This document shows, piece after piece, positions 1 to 7,579 of a stretch of 64,000 bases of DNA; the first letter of the stretch is position 1, and each line of letters opens with the position of its first letter. Under the pieces are notes generated by a model. The model was not told the origin of the DNA. It was given only the letters and a program-made list of their open reading frames with translations, and did not search any database. A program made the translations under genes and the position numbers. Source of the stretch: Streptomyces pyxinicus (GTDB taxonomy: Bacteria; Actinomycetota; Actinomycetes; Streptomycetales; Streptomycetaceae); the NCBI RefSeq assembly GCF_024753135.1, contig NZ_JANUGP010000007.1, positions 62,001-126,000 of the forward strand, read 5' to 3'.

Positions 1-215
1 CCCGGCGCGTGGACGGTCTCGACCACCGGCTCGGGAGCGGGCGGCGGCACCTCGTTGCCCCACGCGCCCTGAGCGCCCGGCAGCAGCAGGTCCTCGTCCT
101 CGGCGGGTGCCTCGGAGAGGTAGGTGAACGTGCTGTGCGCGGGGGCGCCCGGCTGTTCCACCATGCCTGCGCTCTCCGGCTGTCCCTCGCCCGGGATCTG
201 GCCGGTGTCCGTCAT
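1..215 (-). CDS. cobT: N-terminus of a probable CobT (partial)
   Basis: This is the first 71 codons of a leftward gene that runs off the window. It starts at the ATG at 213-215, with a GAGGGG ribosome-binding site about 6 nt upstream. The visible part is acidic and proline-rich (for example EDEDLLLPGAQGAW) and carries no catalytic domain. I recognise this tail as resembling the N-terminal extension that Streptomyces puts on nicotinate-nucleotide--dimethylbenzimidazole phosphoribosyltransferase, which makes the lower ligand of cobalamin. The neighbouring cobL, on the same strand, fits that reading. The identification rests on memory of the extension plus context, so it is only moderately secure. 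Confidence 0.5.
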   Translation of the reverse strand, partial: MTDTGQIPGEGQPESAGMVEQPGAPAHSTFTYLSEAPAEDEDLLLPGAQGAWGNEVPPPAPEPVVETVHAP

Positions 216-561
216 GCGTACCCCTCGCCCATCGGTTAGTGCTCCTACGACCAGCTCACCCGGAACGGCGCACCGACCGCCCCGTAGTGAAGAACGAGCG
301 TCCGTGCCCAGCGGCACGAGCGGCCCGCCCAAAAAAGGCGACAAAGCCATTCAGTGGCATTGTCCCGGCCGGGACGCCGTCGCGACAGCAAGATCCGCCA
401 CTGTCCGCTGTGGACTGCGCCACGTTGCGCGTCCTCCGGTTCCGCAGTACCACACCCACCCCCAAAAAGGGCGTGCGTTCCGGACATTGGCGAACGAAGT
501 TCCGGGCCGCCGGTGCGGTACAACGATCGGCCAGCCTACCGCGCGCGGTACGACAACCGGA
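216..561. other. Intergenic region between cobL and the cobT-like gene
   Basis: These 346 bases hold no convincing gene. Read leftwards, two short stems are next to T-runs: one ends in TTTTTT near 328-333, and one is a CCC-TTTTT-GGG stem near 458-472. Either could help end cobL transcription, but both stems are short. I looked for a cobalamin riboswitch and did not find the conserved B12-box arrangement. Confidence 0.4.
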
Positions 562-1797
562 TCACGGGGCGCGGTCGGGCAGCACCCCGGTGAGCAGGAA
601 CGCCACGCTCCGCTCGGTCTCCGTCCAGGCCCGGGTGTCGAGTTCGACGGACTGCACCAGGGCGCACTCGACCCGGTATCCGTGCTCGGTGAGGTCACGG
701 CCGACGAGTTCGGCGGCGTCGCGGGTGCCGGCGTGGGTGACGATGCGCTGCGGACGCCGGTCGGCCACGGCGGAGACCACGGCCACTCCCCCGCCGCCGA
801 TCCGGACGACGTCGGGTTCGGGCAGGTTCTCCAGGACGTGTGGCGCGTCGCCGTGCACCACCTGGAGCTGGACGCCGTAGCGGCGGGCGGCGGCGTCGGT
901 GCGGGCGCAGGCCCCGGGGTCGCGGTCGACGGCGATGACGGCGGCGCCGGCGCGCGCTGCCTCGGCGGCGAAGGCGCCGGCGCCGCAGCCGATGTCCCAG
1001 ACGAGGTCGCCGACGCGGGGGCCGAGCCGGGCGAGTTGGGCGGCGCGCAGCAGTTCCGTCTCGCCCTCGCCGAGGGGCGCGCCGTCGCCGTACGACGTGT
1101 CGGGCTGGACCCAGCCGCGCGGGCCGGTGCCCGGGTCGCGGCCGGCGATCCAGCCGCCGCCCTCCCCGGTGCCGCCCGGTCCGACGGGTCCGGCGGGGCC
1201 GCCGATGACGATGACCACGTTGGGGTCGCGCCAGCTGTGGTCGGCGGCGTTGTCGGAGGTGACGACGCTGACCCGCTCGCGTTCGGTACCCAGTTCCTCG
1301 CAGATGACGAAGGTGCGGTGCACGCCCTCCAGCAGCAGCCCGAGTTCGGCCGGTCCGGCGCCCGGTGCGGTGAGGACGGCGACCTTGGTGTGGGCGCGGC
1401 AGACGTTCACGGCGCGGCGCAGGGTGCGCGGGTGGGCGACGACGACCTGGGCGTCGTCCCAGGGCATGCCGGCGCGGGCGAAGGCGGCGGCGACGGCGGA
1501 GACGGCGGGTACGACCTCGACCTCCAGGCCGAACTCCGGGTCGCGCAGGGTGCGGACGACGCCGAAGAAGCCGGGGTCGCCGTCGGCGAGGACCACGGCG
1601 GTGCCGCGGTGGGCGGCGATGCGGCGGGCGGCGAGCGCGAGGCTGCCGAGGCGGATGCGTTCGGCGGTGGGCGGGACCTCGGGCAGTGCCAGGTGGTGGG
1701 CCGCGCCCGCCACGAGGGTGGCGGCGCCGAGGGCGGAGCGTGCCGCGTCGGTCAGCGGCGAGCCGTCCCAGCCGATCACCGTGACCCGGTCGGCCAT
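562..1797 (-). CDS. cobL: Bifunctional precorrin-6Y/cobalt-precorrin methyltransferase-decarboxylase (CbiE-CbiT fusion)
   Basis: The 411-residue protein has two domains of cobalamin biosynthesis. Residues 1-200 look like the CbiE tetrapyrrole C5-methyltransferase, with GDPGFFGV at 73-80. Residues about 225-411 form a class I SAM-dependent CbiT methyltransferase, with the SAM-binding loop DIGCGAG at 268-274 and an acidic VDRDP at the end of the second strand. Together they methylate C5 and C15 of the corrin ring and remove the acetate side-chain carboxyl in the cytoplasm. A Gly/Pro-rich linker (about 200-225) separates the domains. The ATG at 1795-1797 has a GGAG motif 9 nt upstream. The length matches the fused CobL enzymes of actinobacteria. 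Confidence 0.9.
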   Translation of the reverse strand: MADRVTVIGWDGSPLTDAARSALGAATLVAGAAHHLALPEVPPTAERIRLGSLALAARRIAAHRGTAVVLADGDPGFFGVVRTLRDPEFGLEVEVVPAVSAVAAAFARAGMPWDDAQVVVAHPRTLRRAVNVCRAHTKVAVLTAPGAGPAELGLLLEGVHRTFVICEELGTERERVSVVTSDNAADHSWRDPNVVIVIGGPAGPVGPGGTGEGGGWIAGRDPGTGPRGWVQPDTSYGDGAPLGEGETELLRAAQLARLGPRVGDLVWDIGCGAGAFAAEAARAGAAVIAVDRDPGACARTDAAARRYGVQLQVVHGDAPHVLENLPEPDVVRIGGGGVAVVSAVADRRPQRIVTHAGTRDAAELVGRDLTEHGYRVECALVQSVELDTRAWTETERSVAFLLTGVLPDRAP

Positions 1798-1896
1798 CGT
1801 CGTGTATCTCCAGGTTCGCGCGGGTCGTCAGGGGGGCGTGCCCGTGGTGCGGGCTCCGTGAGCGTACCCGGTGTGTCGTGGGGGGCGCCCGGGGGC

Positions 1897-2532
1897 TCAG
1901 TTCCAGTCCGCGTAGGAGGTGTAACCGCTGTCGGCGCGCTGTTCGCTCACCCCGGCCAGGTCCTCGGGCAGCAGGCTCCAGACGATGACGTCGGTGCGGA
2001 CGTCGGTCCAGGTGCCGTGAGCGGTCCTGCTCCGGGCTATCCAGGCGCCGCGCAGCACGCCCTCGCTGATGCAGCCGATCTTCTGGGCGACCTGCTGGGC
2101 GGCGGCGTTGTCGGCGGCGGTGCGCAGTTCGAGGCGTTCGAAGCCCTGGTCGTGGAAGAGCCACCGCGCGGTGGCGAGGACGGCTTCGCAGGCGTAGCCC
2201 TCGCCGCGGGCCCAGGGTGCGGTGACGTAGGCGATCTCGGTGGCGCGCACCCGCCAGTCGGTGCGGCTGAGGTGGACGGTGCCGACCAGCCGCTGGGTGA
2301 GGAACTCGTCGACGGCGAAGACGATGCCGCGGCCCTCGGTGCGTTCGGCGGGGGCGCGGGCGGTGATCCAGGCGCGGGCGTCGGCCAGGGTGTAGGGCTG
2401 CGGCGCCGAGGTCCAGGTGGTGACCAGTTCGTCATTCATCATCTCGGCGAGGGCCTCGGCGTCCGACTCCTCGAAAGGGCGCAGCACCAGCCGCTCCGTA
2501 CTGATGGAGACGTGGGGAAAGGTGCCGGTCAT
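1897..2532 (-). CDS. GNAT-family N-acetyltransferase (RimJ/RimL type)
   Basis: The 211-residue protein opens with TERLVLRPFEESDAEAL, the signature start of RimJ/RimL-type acetyltransferases. It continues with an acetyl-CoA-binding region around ARGEGYACEAV and the late motif ELRTAADNAAAQQVAQKIG. Such enzymes transfer acetyl from acetyl-CoA to protein N-termini or small amines; the substrate here cannot be told. I chose the ATG at 2530-2532 because GGAG lies 6 nt upstream; an earlier in-frame ATG at 2620-2622 would sit in the terminator of the upstream operon. The gene is on the same strand as cobL and 99 nt upstream of it, but seems independently placed behind the metNIQQ terminator. Confidence 0.85.
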   Translation of the reverse strand: MTGTFPHVSISTERLVLRPFEESDAEALAEMMNDELVTTWTSAPQPYTLADARAWITARAPAERTEGRGIVFAVDEFLTQRLVGTVHLSRTDWRVRATEIAYVTAPWARGEGYACEAVLATARWLFHDQGFERLELRTAADNAAAQQVAQKIGCISEGVLRGAWIARSRTAHGTWTDVRTDVIVWSLLPEDLAGVSEQRADSGYTSYADWN

Positions 2533-2611
2533 GCGCCGCTCCAGTGCTTCGGAAGACTTCAGGGCCCTGCTGAACTGCCCAGCATGCAGCATGAAACCAC
2601 CGGACCGCACG

Positions 2612-2646
2612 ACGGGGTCCACTCACCGTGCCGGAGTGGACCCCGT
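2612..2646 (-). terminator. Strong hairpin at the end of metNIQQ
   Basis: Perfect 12-bp arms, ACGGGGTCCACT (2612-2623) and AGTGGACCCCGT (2635-2646), enclose an 11-nt loop. It lies 30 nt after the stop of the last metQ gene. There is no T-run, as is common for Streptomyces terminators. Confidence 0.75.
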
Positions 2647-2675
2647 GCGTCGCGGAACGCCGTGTGCGGGTGGTG

Positions 2676-3497
2676 TCAGCTCTGGGTCACCGGCAGGACG
2701 GAGCCGTGGTACTTGTCCCGGATGAACGTGGCGACCTCGGGCGAGACGAGCAGCCGGGCGAGCTTCTTGACCCCGGGGTCGTCCTCGTCGCCGCGTTTCA
2801 CGGCGAGGAGGTTGGCGTAGGGGTTGTCCTTCGCCGACTCCAGGAGGACGGCGTCCTTCGTGGGGCTCAGGCCCGCGTCCTGGGCGTAGTTGTTGTTGAT
2901 CACGGCCGCGTCCACGTCGTCCAGCGAGCGGGGCAGCTGGGCCGCTTCCAGTTCCCGGAACCTCAGGTGCCGGGGGTTGGAGGTGACGTCCGCGGGGGAC
3001 GCGTCGGTGCCCGCGCCCGCCTTGAGCCGGATCAGGCCCGCGGTGGCGAGGAGTCGGAGCGCGCGGCCCTCGTTGGTGGTGTCGTTGGGTACGGCGACGG
3101 TGGCTCCGTCGGCGAGTGCCCCGGGCTCGCGGACCTTCTTGGAGTAGACCCCCATGGGCGGCAGGTAGGGCTTGACGACCGACACCAGGTCCGTGCCCTT
3201 GGACTTGTTGAAGTCGTCCAGGAAGGGCTGGTTCTGGTAGAGGTTGGCGTCCAGGTCACCCTCCTGGAGGGCGGTGTTCGGCAGGACGTAGTCCGTGAAC
3301 TCCCTGACCTCCAGCTTGAGTCCGGCCTTGGCGGCGAGGTGGTCCTTCACATAGGTGAGGACCTCGCCGGCCGGGACGGCGGTGGCGCCGACGACGAGGG
3401 TGCCGTCCGCGTCACCGCCCTTGCCGGAGTCCGTGCCGGTGCCGCAGGCGGTGAGGCCGAGGGCCAGGGCCGCCACGGCGACGACGGACTTGCGCAT
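2676..3497 (-). CDS. metQ: Methionine-type ABC transporter substrate-binding lipoprotein (MetQ/NlpA family), copy 1
   Basis: The 273-residue lipoprotein has a short signal peptide with lipobox LTAC (Cys18), so it should be anchored to the outer face of the membrane. The mature part is an NlpA/MetQ fold: the family landmarks EFTDYVLPN, NQPFLDDFN, VPNDTTNEGRALRLLA and DVDAAVINNNYA are all present. It would capture D/L-methionine or a related sulfur compound for MetI-MetN. It is the last gene of the operon, 25 nt after a paralogous metQ, and has a GGAGGAG ribosome-binding site before its ATG. Ligand specificity cannot be read from sequence. Confidence 0.88.
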   Translation of the reverse strand: MRKSVVAVAALALGLTACGTGTDSGKGGDADGTLVVGATAVPAGEVLTYVKDHLAAKAGLKLEVREFTDYVLPNTALQEGDLDANLYQNQPFLDDFNKSKGTDLVSVVKPYLPPMGVYSKKVREPGALADGATVAVPNDTTNEGRALRLLATAGLIRLKAGAGTDASPADVTSNPRHLRFRELEAAQLPRSLDDVDAAVINNNYAQDAGLSPTKDAVLLESAKDNPYANLLAVKRGDEDDPGVKKLARLLVSPEVATFIRDKYHGSVLPVTQS

Positions 3498-3522
3498 CGG
3501 TGGGCTCCTCCCGAAGCGGGGA

Positions 3523-4353
3523 TCAGAAGGACGGGATGACCGAGCCCTGGTACTTGTCCTCGATGAACTTCTTGACCTCGGGCGAGGTGAGGAGCTTGGC
3601 GAGCTTCTTCACGCGCGGGTCGTCCTCGTTGCCCTTCTTCACGGCGAGGAAGTTGCCGTAGGGGTTGTTCTTCGCGGACTCCAGGACGAGGGCGTCCTTG
3701 GCGGGCTTGAGGCCGGAGGAGATGGCGTAGTTGCCGTTGACCACGGCCGCGTCCACGTCGTCCAGGGAGCGCGGGGTCTGGGCCGCCTCGACCTCCTTGA
3801 ACTTCAGGTTCTTGGGGTTCTTGGCGATGTCCTGCGGGGTGGCCTCGTTGCCGACGCCGTCCTTGAGGGTGATGAGCCCGTTGGCGGCGAGCAGCTTGAG
3901 GGCGCGGGCCTCGTTGACGGAGTCGTTCGGGACGGCGACGGTCGCACCGCTCTTCAGCGCGTCGGCCTTCTTGACCTTGTGGGAGTAGAGGCCGAGCGGC
4001 TCCAGGTGCACCGTGACGACGGGCACGATGTGGGTGCCGCGCTTCTTGTTGAAGTCGTCCAGGTACGGCTGGTTCTGGAAGTAGTTGGCACCGACACTGC
4101 CGTCCTCGGTCGCCGTGTTGGGGGCGATGTAGTCGGTGAACTCCTTGACCTCCAGGTCGAGTCCGGCCTTCTTCGCCAGGTTCTTCTTGACGAAGTTGAG
4201 GATCTCGGCGTGCGGGGTCGGGCTCGCGGCGACGATCAGCGGGCCGCTGGTGTCGGAGGAGCCGGAGTCCTTGTCCGAGCCGCAGGCGGAGAGGCCGAGG
4301 GTGAGGGCTCCGGCGGCGAGGACGGCGGTGGTGAACTTGGCGGTGTTACGCAC
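3523..4353 (-). CDS. metQ: Methionine-type ABC transporter substrate-binding lipoprotein (MetQ/NlpA family), copy 2
   Basis: The 276-residue lipoprotein has lipobox LSAC (Cys24) and the same MetQ landmarks as its neighbour (EFTDYIAPN, NQPYLDDFN, VPNDSVNEARALKLLA, VVNGNYA). The two proteins align end to end, most closely near the C-terminus (NEDDPRVKKLAKLL versus DEDDPGVKKLARLL), so they are tandem paralogues. The start is GTG at 4351-4353, preceded by GGAAAGG 8 nt upstream. It lies 63 nt downstream of metI and is Lys-rich compared with copy 1, which may mean different ligands or affinities for one shared permease. Confidence 0.88.
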   Translation of the reverse strand: MRNTAKFTTAVLAAGALTLGLSACGSDKDSGSSDTSGPLIVAASPTPHAEILNFVKKNLAKKAGLDLEVKEFTDYIAPNTATEDGSVGANYFQNQPYLDDFNKKRGTHIVPVVTVHLEPLGLYSHKVKKADALKSGATVAVPNDSVNEARALKLLAANGLITLKDGVGNEATPQDIAKNPKNLKFKEVEAAQTPRSLDDVDAAVVNGNYAISSGLKPAKDALVLESAKNNPYGNFLAVKKGNEDDPRVKKLAKLLTSPEVKKFIEDKYQGSVIPSF

Positions 4354-4416
4354 GAAAAGTGCCTTTCCTTAAGGGTGGTGCGACCCCGGGTACGGGGAGT
4401 CTTGGGGGGGTGTCGC

Positions 4417-5154
4417 TCAGGCGACCTTGCCGACGTCGGCCGCGCCGGTCTCCTTGGCCTTGAGCAGGCGGAGCCGGGGGCCGGGTCCGGAGCGTCCGCC
4501 GCGGCCGTGCAGGGAGCGGGCCGCGAAGTCGCCGGCGAACTGGATGAGGGAGATGACGACGGCGAGGATCCCGACGGTGATCCACATCAGCTCGGTCTCG
4601 AAACGCTGGTAGCCGTAGCGGACGGCGAGGTCGCCGAGGCCGCCGCCGCCGACCGTGCCGGCCATGGCGGAGTAGCCGATGAGGGCGATGACGGTGGTGG
4701 TGGTGCTGGCGATCAGCGAGGGCAGCGCCTCGGGGACCAGGACCTTGCGGACGATGGTCCAGGTGTTGCCGCCCATGGACTGCACGGCCTCGACCAGTCC
4801 CCCGTCCACCTCGCGGACGGCCGTCTCGACCAGCCGCGCGAAGAACGGGATGCCGCCGATGGCCAGCGGCACGATGGCGGCCGTGGTGCCGATCGTCGTG
4901 CCGGTGACCCAGCGGGTGAAGGTCATCAGGGCGACCATCAGGATGATGAACGGCATCGACCGGCCGACGTTCACGACCTGGCCGATCACCTTGTTGGCGA
5001 CGACGTTCTGGAGCAGCCCGCCCCGGTCGGTGAGGACGAGGAGGATGCCGAGCGGAAGGCCTGCGGCGACGGCTATCAGGGTGGACCAGAGGACCATCTG
5101 GAACGTCTCGCTACACGCCTGCGACAGCAGCGGCTGCATCTCGGACCAGGTCAC
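4417..5154 (-). CDS. metI: Methionine ABC transporter permease MetI
   Basis: The 245-residue integral membrane protein has about five to six transmembrane helices. It carries the permease EAA loop region at ALPSLIASTTTTVIALIGYSA, the coupling site for the ATPase. The early segment LLWSTL-like MVLWSTLIAVAAGLPLGILL is typical of MetI proteins. The GTG start overlaps the metN stop codon by four bases (GTGA), indicating translational coupling. The C-terminal 30 residues form a basic cytoplasmic tail. The length fits the family, which is usually about 220 residues plus a tail. Confidence 0.88.
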   Translation of the reverse strand: MTWSEMQPLLSQACSETFQMVLWSTLIAVAAGLPLGILLVLTDRGGLLQNVVANKVIGQVVNVGRSMPFIILMVALMTFTRWVTGTTIGTTAAIVPLAIGGIPFFARLVETAVREVDGGLVEAVQSMGGNTWTIVRKVLVPEALPSLIASTTTTVIALIGYSAMAGTVGGGGLGDLAVRYGYQRFETELMWITVGILAVVISLIQFAGDFAARSLHGRGGRSGPGPRLRLLKAKETGAADVGKVA

Positions 5155-6185
5155 TTGGCACCTTCCTTCACCAGCAGGGCCTCCTGGCCCACCACGTCGA
5201 TCTGGAGTCCCCGCTCCCGCAGGAAGCCGATCGGCACCACGTTGTCCTCGTAGCGGCCGGGCAGTTCGATGCGCATACGGCCGATCTGGAGGCCGCCGAC
5301 GGTGTCGATGGCGGCGCCGAGGATCGAGATGTCGATGTTGTAGGTGCGCGACAGCTGGGAGACGACCGGCTGGGTGGCGGCCTCGCCGTGGAAGGTGATG
5401 TCGAGGACGGTGCGGTCGTCGCCGGTGCGCTCGCCGCTGACCGGGAACAGCGCGGCGGCCAGCTCGGAGCCGGGGGTGGCGAGCAGTTCGGTGACGGTGC
5501 CGGACTCCACGATCCGGCCGCGCTCCATGAGGGCGGCGGAGTCGCAGACCGACTTCACGACGTCCATCTCGTGGGTGATGAGCAGGACGGTCAGGCCCAG
5601 TTGCCGGTTCAGGTCGCGCAGCAGCTGGAGGATGGAGCGGGTGGTCTCGGGGTCGAGGGCGCTGGTGGCCTCGTCGGAGAGCAGCACCTTGGGGTCGCCG
5701 GCCAGGGCGCGGGCGATGCCGACGCGCTGCTTCTGGCCGCCGGAGAGCTGGGCGGGGTAGGACTTGGCCTTGTCGGCGAGGCCGACCAGGTCCAGCAGTT
5801 CCAGGGCCTTGCGGGAGCGGTCCTTGCCGGACCTGCCGAGGATCTCCAGGGGCAGTTCGACGTTGTCCTGGACGGTCCGCGTGGACAGCAGGTTGAAGTG
5901 CTGGAAGACCATGCCGATGTGGCTGCGGGCCCGGCGCAGTTCCCTGCCCGCGCGCGGTCCGCGGCCGGCGAGGGCGGTCAGGTCCTGCCCGGCGACGGTC
6001 ACGGTGCCGGCGGTGGGGCGTTCCAGCAGGTTGACACAGCGGATGAGGGAGGACTTGCCGGCGCCGGACTGGCCGATGACGCCGTAGACCTCGCCTTCGC
6101 GGACGTGCAGATCGACGCCGTCGAGGGCGGTGACCTCACGGCCGCGGGAGCGGTAGACCTTGGTCAGGCCCGAGGTGGTGATCAC
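5151..6185 (-). CDS. metN: Methionine ABC transporter ATP-binding protein MetN
   Basis: The 344-residue ATPase has Walker A GQSGAGKS (38-45), signature LSGGQKQRV (148-156) and Walker B VLLSDEA (167-173). It has a C-terminal NIL domain (about 265-340) of the type that binds methionine and gives feedback inhibition in MetN proteins. The start is uncertain: GTG at 6183-6185 begins the conserved ITTSGLTKVY, with a weak GGAAA upstream, and another GTG lies five codons earlier at 6198-6200. It is the first gene of metN-metI-metQ-metQ. A 162-nt leader separates it from a short upstream ORF rich in Cys and Met, and that leader can form two hairpins. Confidence 0.9.
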   Translation of the reverse strand: MITTSGLTKVYRSRGREVTALDGVDLHVREGEVYGVIGQSGAGKSSLIRCVNLLERPTAGTVTVAGQDLTALAGRGPRAGRELRRARSHIGMVFQHFNLLSTRTVQDNVELPLEILGRSGKDRSRKALELLDLVGLADKAKSYPAQLSGGQKQRVGIARALAGDPKVLLSDEATSALDPETTRSILQLLRDLNRQLGLTVLLITHEMDVVKSVCDSAALMERGRIVESGTVTELLATPGSELAAALFPVSGERTGDDRTVLDITFHGEAATQPVVSQLSRTYNIDISILGAAIDTVGGLQIGRMRIELPGRYEDNVVPIGFLRERGLQIDVVGQEALLVKEGAK

Positions 6186-6347
6186 GTGGGTTTCCGTCAC
6201 TGTCGAGTGCGCGGGCGTGGGTGTGCCCGGGCACGGGTGCATGCGGTTCGGCATGGAGGGTGGATACGTCCCGGGCGCTCTTCACGGCGCACGGACATGC
6301 CACGGCTCTCGCTTCGGGGCGCGAGGCTCAGCTGATGCGGGGGCCCT

Positions 6348-6446
6348 CTAGCAGGCGCACATTCGACACATCAGGCGACACATACAACGAGCACCGGGCG
6401 TCATGGTCGCCTCGGTCGCAAGGGTGCGGCAGCTCGTCGTGGTCAT
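6348..6446 (-). CDS. Cys/Met-rich leader peptide upstream of metN
   Basis: This 32-codon ORF runs from the ATG at 6444-6446 to TAG at 6348-6350. Its last twelve residues are C-M-C-R-L-M-C-R-M-C-A-C, that is five Cys and three Met, and a sixth Cys is at position 6. Such clustering of rare codons just before a stop, ahead of genes for uptake of sulfur amino acids, is the layout of a ribosome-mediated attenuator. No ribosome-binding site precedes the ATG, and TTTACT lies 6 nt upstream as a possible -10, so the transcript may be leaderless. Between the stop and metN, CTCGC/GCGAG arms (6308-6312 and 6321-6325) can pair. Function is inferred; cysteine-responsive leader ORFs are known in mycobacteria. 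Confidence 0.6.
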   Translation of the reverse strand: MTTTSCRTLATEATMTPGARCMCRLMCRMCAC

Positions 6447-6483
6447 GCGGTCAGTAAAGCAGACGCACAGGTCCGGCCGTCGG

Positions 6484-6508
6484 CCGCTGTCCGCATGCTG
6501 GACAGCGG
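6484..6508. promoter_or_regulatory. Perfect inverted repeat upstream of the leader peptide
   Basis: Arms CCGCTGTCC (6484-6492) and GGACAGCGG (6500-6508) are perfectly complementary around a 7-nt spacer. The element is 38 bp upstream of the leader ORF, in the divergent region with the gene at 6733. It is a plausible repressor or activator site for the sulfur-amino-acid importer. The rest of 6447-6732 contains no gene I can support. Confidence 0.5.
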
Positions 6509-6732
6509 CGGACACCCTGACCGGCGGTTTCGGCTCCGGCCGGGGCACTGCACGTGTTCGCCGGTGACCAGTGCGGACAAGGCCGGGAGCGCCCCGGCGA
6601 CCAGGGCGGCGTCCGGCTCCCCGGTCGGCGGGCTGTGGCCAACGCCACGGTGCGGACGCGGGCAGCCCGGGCCGCTCGGCGGACTCCGGGGCCGGGGGCC
6701 AAGGGACGCTTCGCCCGTAATAGGGTCTCGGC

Positions 6733-7092
6733 ATGCTCACTGTCCTGATGCTGGTCACCGGCGTCGCCGCGCTGTTGCTCGCCGCCTGGTGCGGCTGGGC
6801 GGCGTACCGTGACCAGCCGACCAAGGACTGGCACTTCATCGGCATGGCCGTGGTGCTGGTGGCGGCCCTGGTCCAGTTGGTGACCGGGATCGTGCTGCTG
6901 GCGCGGGGCGAGAAGCCGGAGCAGGGCACGACGATCTTCGTGGCGTATCTGCTGGGCGCCTTCGCGTGCGTCCCGGCGGCGGGGCTGATGTCCCTGAGCG
7001 AGCGCACCCGCTGGGGCTCGGTGACGGTCGCGGCGGCCGGTGTGGTGCTGGCCGTGCTGGAAGTACGGCTCTACGACATCTGGGGAGGCTGA
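6733..7092 (+). CDS. Small four-helix membrane protein
   Basis: The 119-residue protein is mostly hydrophobic, with likely helices at about 2-23, 37-58, 69-88 and 96-113 and a short charged loop (RDQPTKDW). I do not recognise a functional family. A TAGGGT hexamer at 6721-6726 lies 6 nt before the ATG and there is no ribosome-binding site, so the mRNA is probably leaderless. A second small membrane protein follows after one base, which suggests that the two act together or are co-translated. Confidence 0.75.
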   Translation: MLTVLMLVTGVAALLLAAWCGWAAYRDQPTKDWHFIGMAVVLVAALVQLVTGIVLLARGEKPEQGTTIFVAYLLGAFACVPAAGLMSLSERTRWGSVTVAAAGVVLAVLEVRLYDIWGG

Positions 7093-7093
7093 C

Positions 7094-7516
7094 GTGACGG
7101 CGGCGGAGGAGAGGCCGACGCGCCTCATCAGCGGGCCGGGCATGCTGCTGGTCTGGTTCTACGGTGTGATGGTGGTCGGCGCGGTGTCGCGCTCGGCGTA
7201 CCAGATCGCCACCGACTTCGGCCGGGCACCGCTGGCGTACACGCTCTCGGCGCTGGCCGGGGTGGTGTACGGGTTCATCACGTACACGCTGGTCCGGGGC
7301 GGCGAGACGGCCCGGCGGGCGGCGCAGGTCTGCTGCGCGGCCGAGCTGGCGGGTGTCCTGATCGTGGGGACGTGGACGCTGGTCGAGCCGTCCGCGTTCC
7401 CGGACTCGACCGTGTGGTCCGACTACGGCATGGGCTATGTCTTCATCCCGGTCCTGCTGCCGCTGACCGCGCTGTACTGGCTGCGGAGGAAGGCACCGGC
7501 CGACCGGACCGCCTGA
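7094..7516 (+). CDS. Small membrane protein, partner of the preceding gene
   Basis: The 140-residue protein has four predicted helices (about 18-34, 45-65, 75-95 and 112-132). The GTG start at 7094-7096 is preceded by GGGGAGG at 7082-7088, inside the end of the previous gene. The one-base gap makes co-transcription near certain. There is no recognisable catalytic or transport motif; the layout resembles paired small integral membrane proteins conserved in Streptomyces. Confidence 0.75.
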   Translation: MTAAEERPTRLISGPGMLLVWFYGVMVVGAVSRSAYQIATDFGRAPLAYTLSALAGVVYGFITYTLVRGGETARRAAQVCCAAELAGVLIVGTWTLVEPSAFPDSTVWSDYGMGYVFIPVLLPLTALYWLRRKAPADRTA

Positions 7517-7525
7517 GTCGTCCGG
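7504..7525. terminator. Possible hairpin between convergent genes
   Basis: CCGGAC (7504-7509) pairs with GTCCGG (7520-7525) across the stop codon of the small membrane-protein gene. It is short, so the support is weak. Confidence 0.35.
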
Positions 7526-7579
7526 CCGGGCGCGGTACGTCGAGTCCCGCGCCCTTCACTCCCGCGCGTTCTGGCGTGC

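Noticed and set aside
216..561. Cobalamin riboswitch before the cobT-like gene
   Set aside because: A GCCACTG-like string is present on one strand, but the conserved B12-box arrangement and surrounding stems are missing.
124..2820. Very long rightward open frame opposite cobL, the GNAT and metQ
   Set aside because: It is a GC-rich shadow. The opposite strand holds clear protein families with start sites and ribosome-binding sites, while this frame encodes low-complexity Gly/Ala/Asp-rich sequence.
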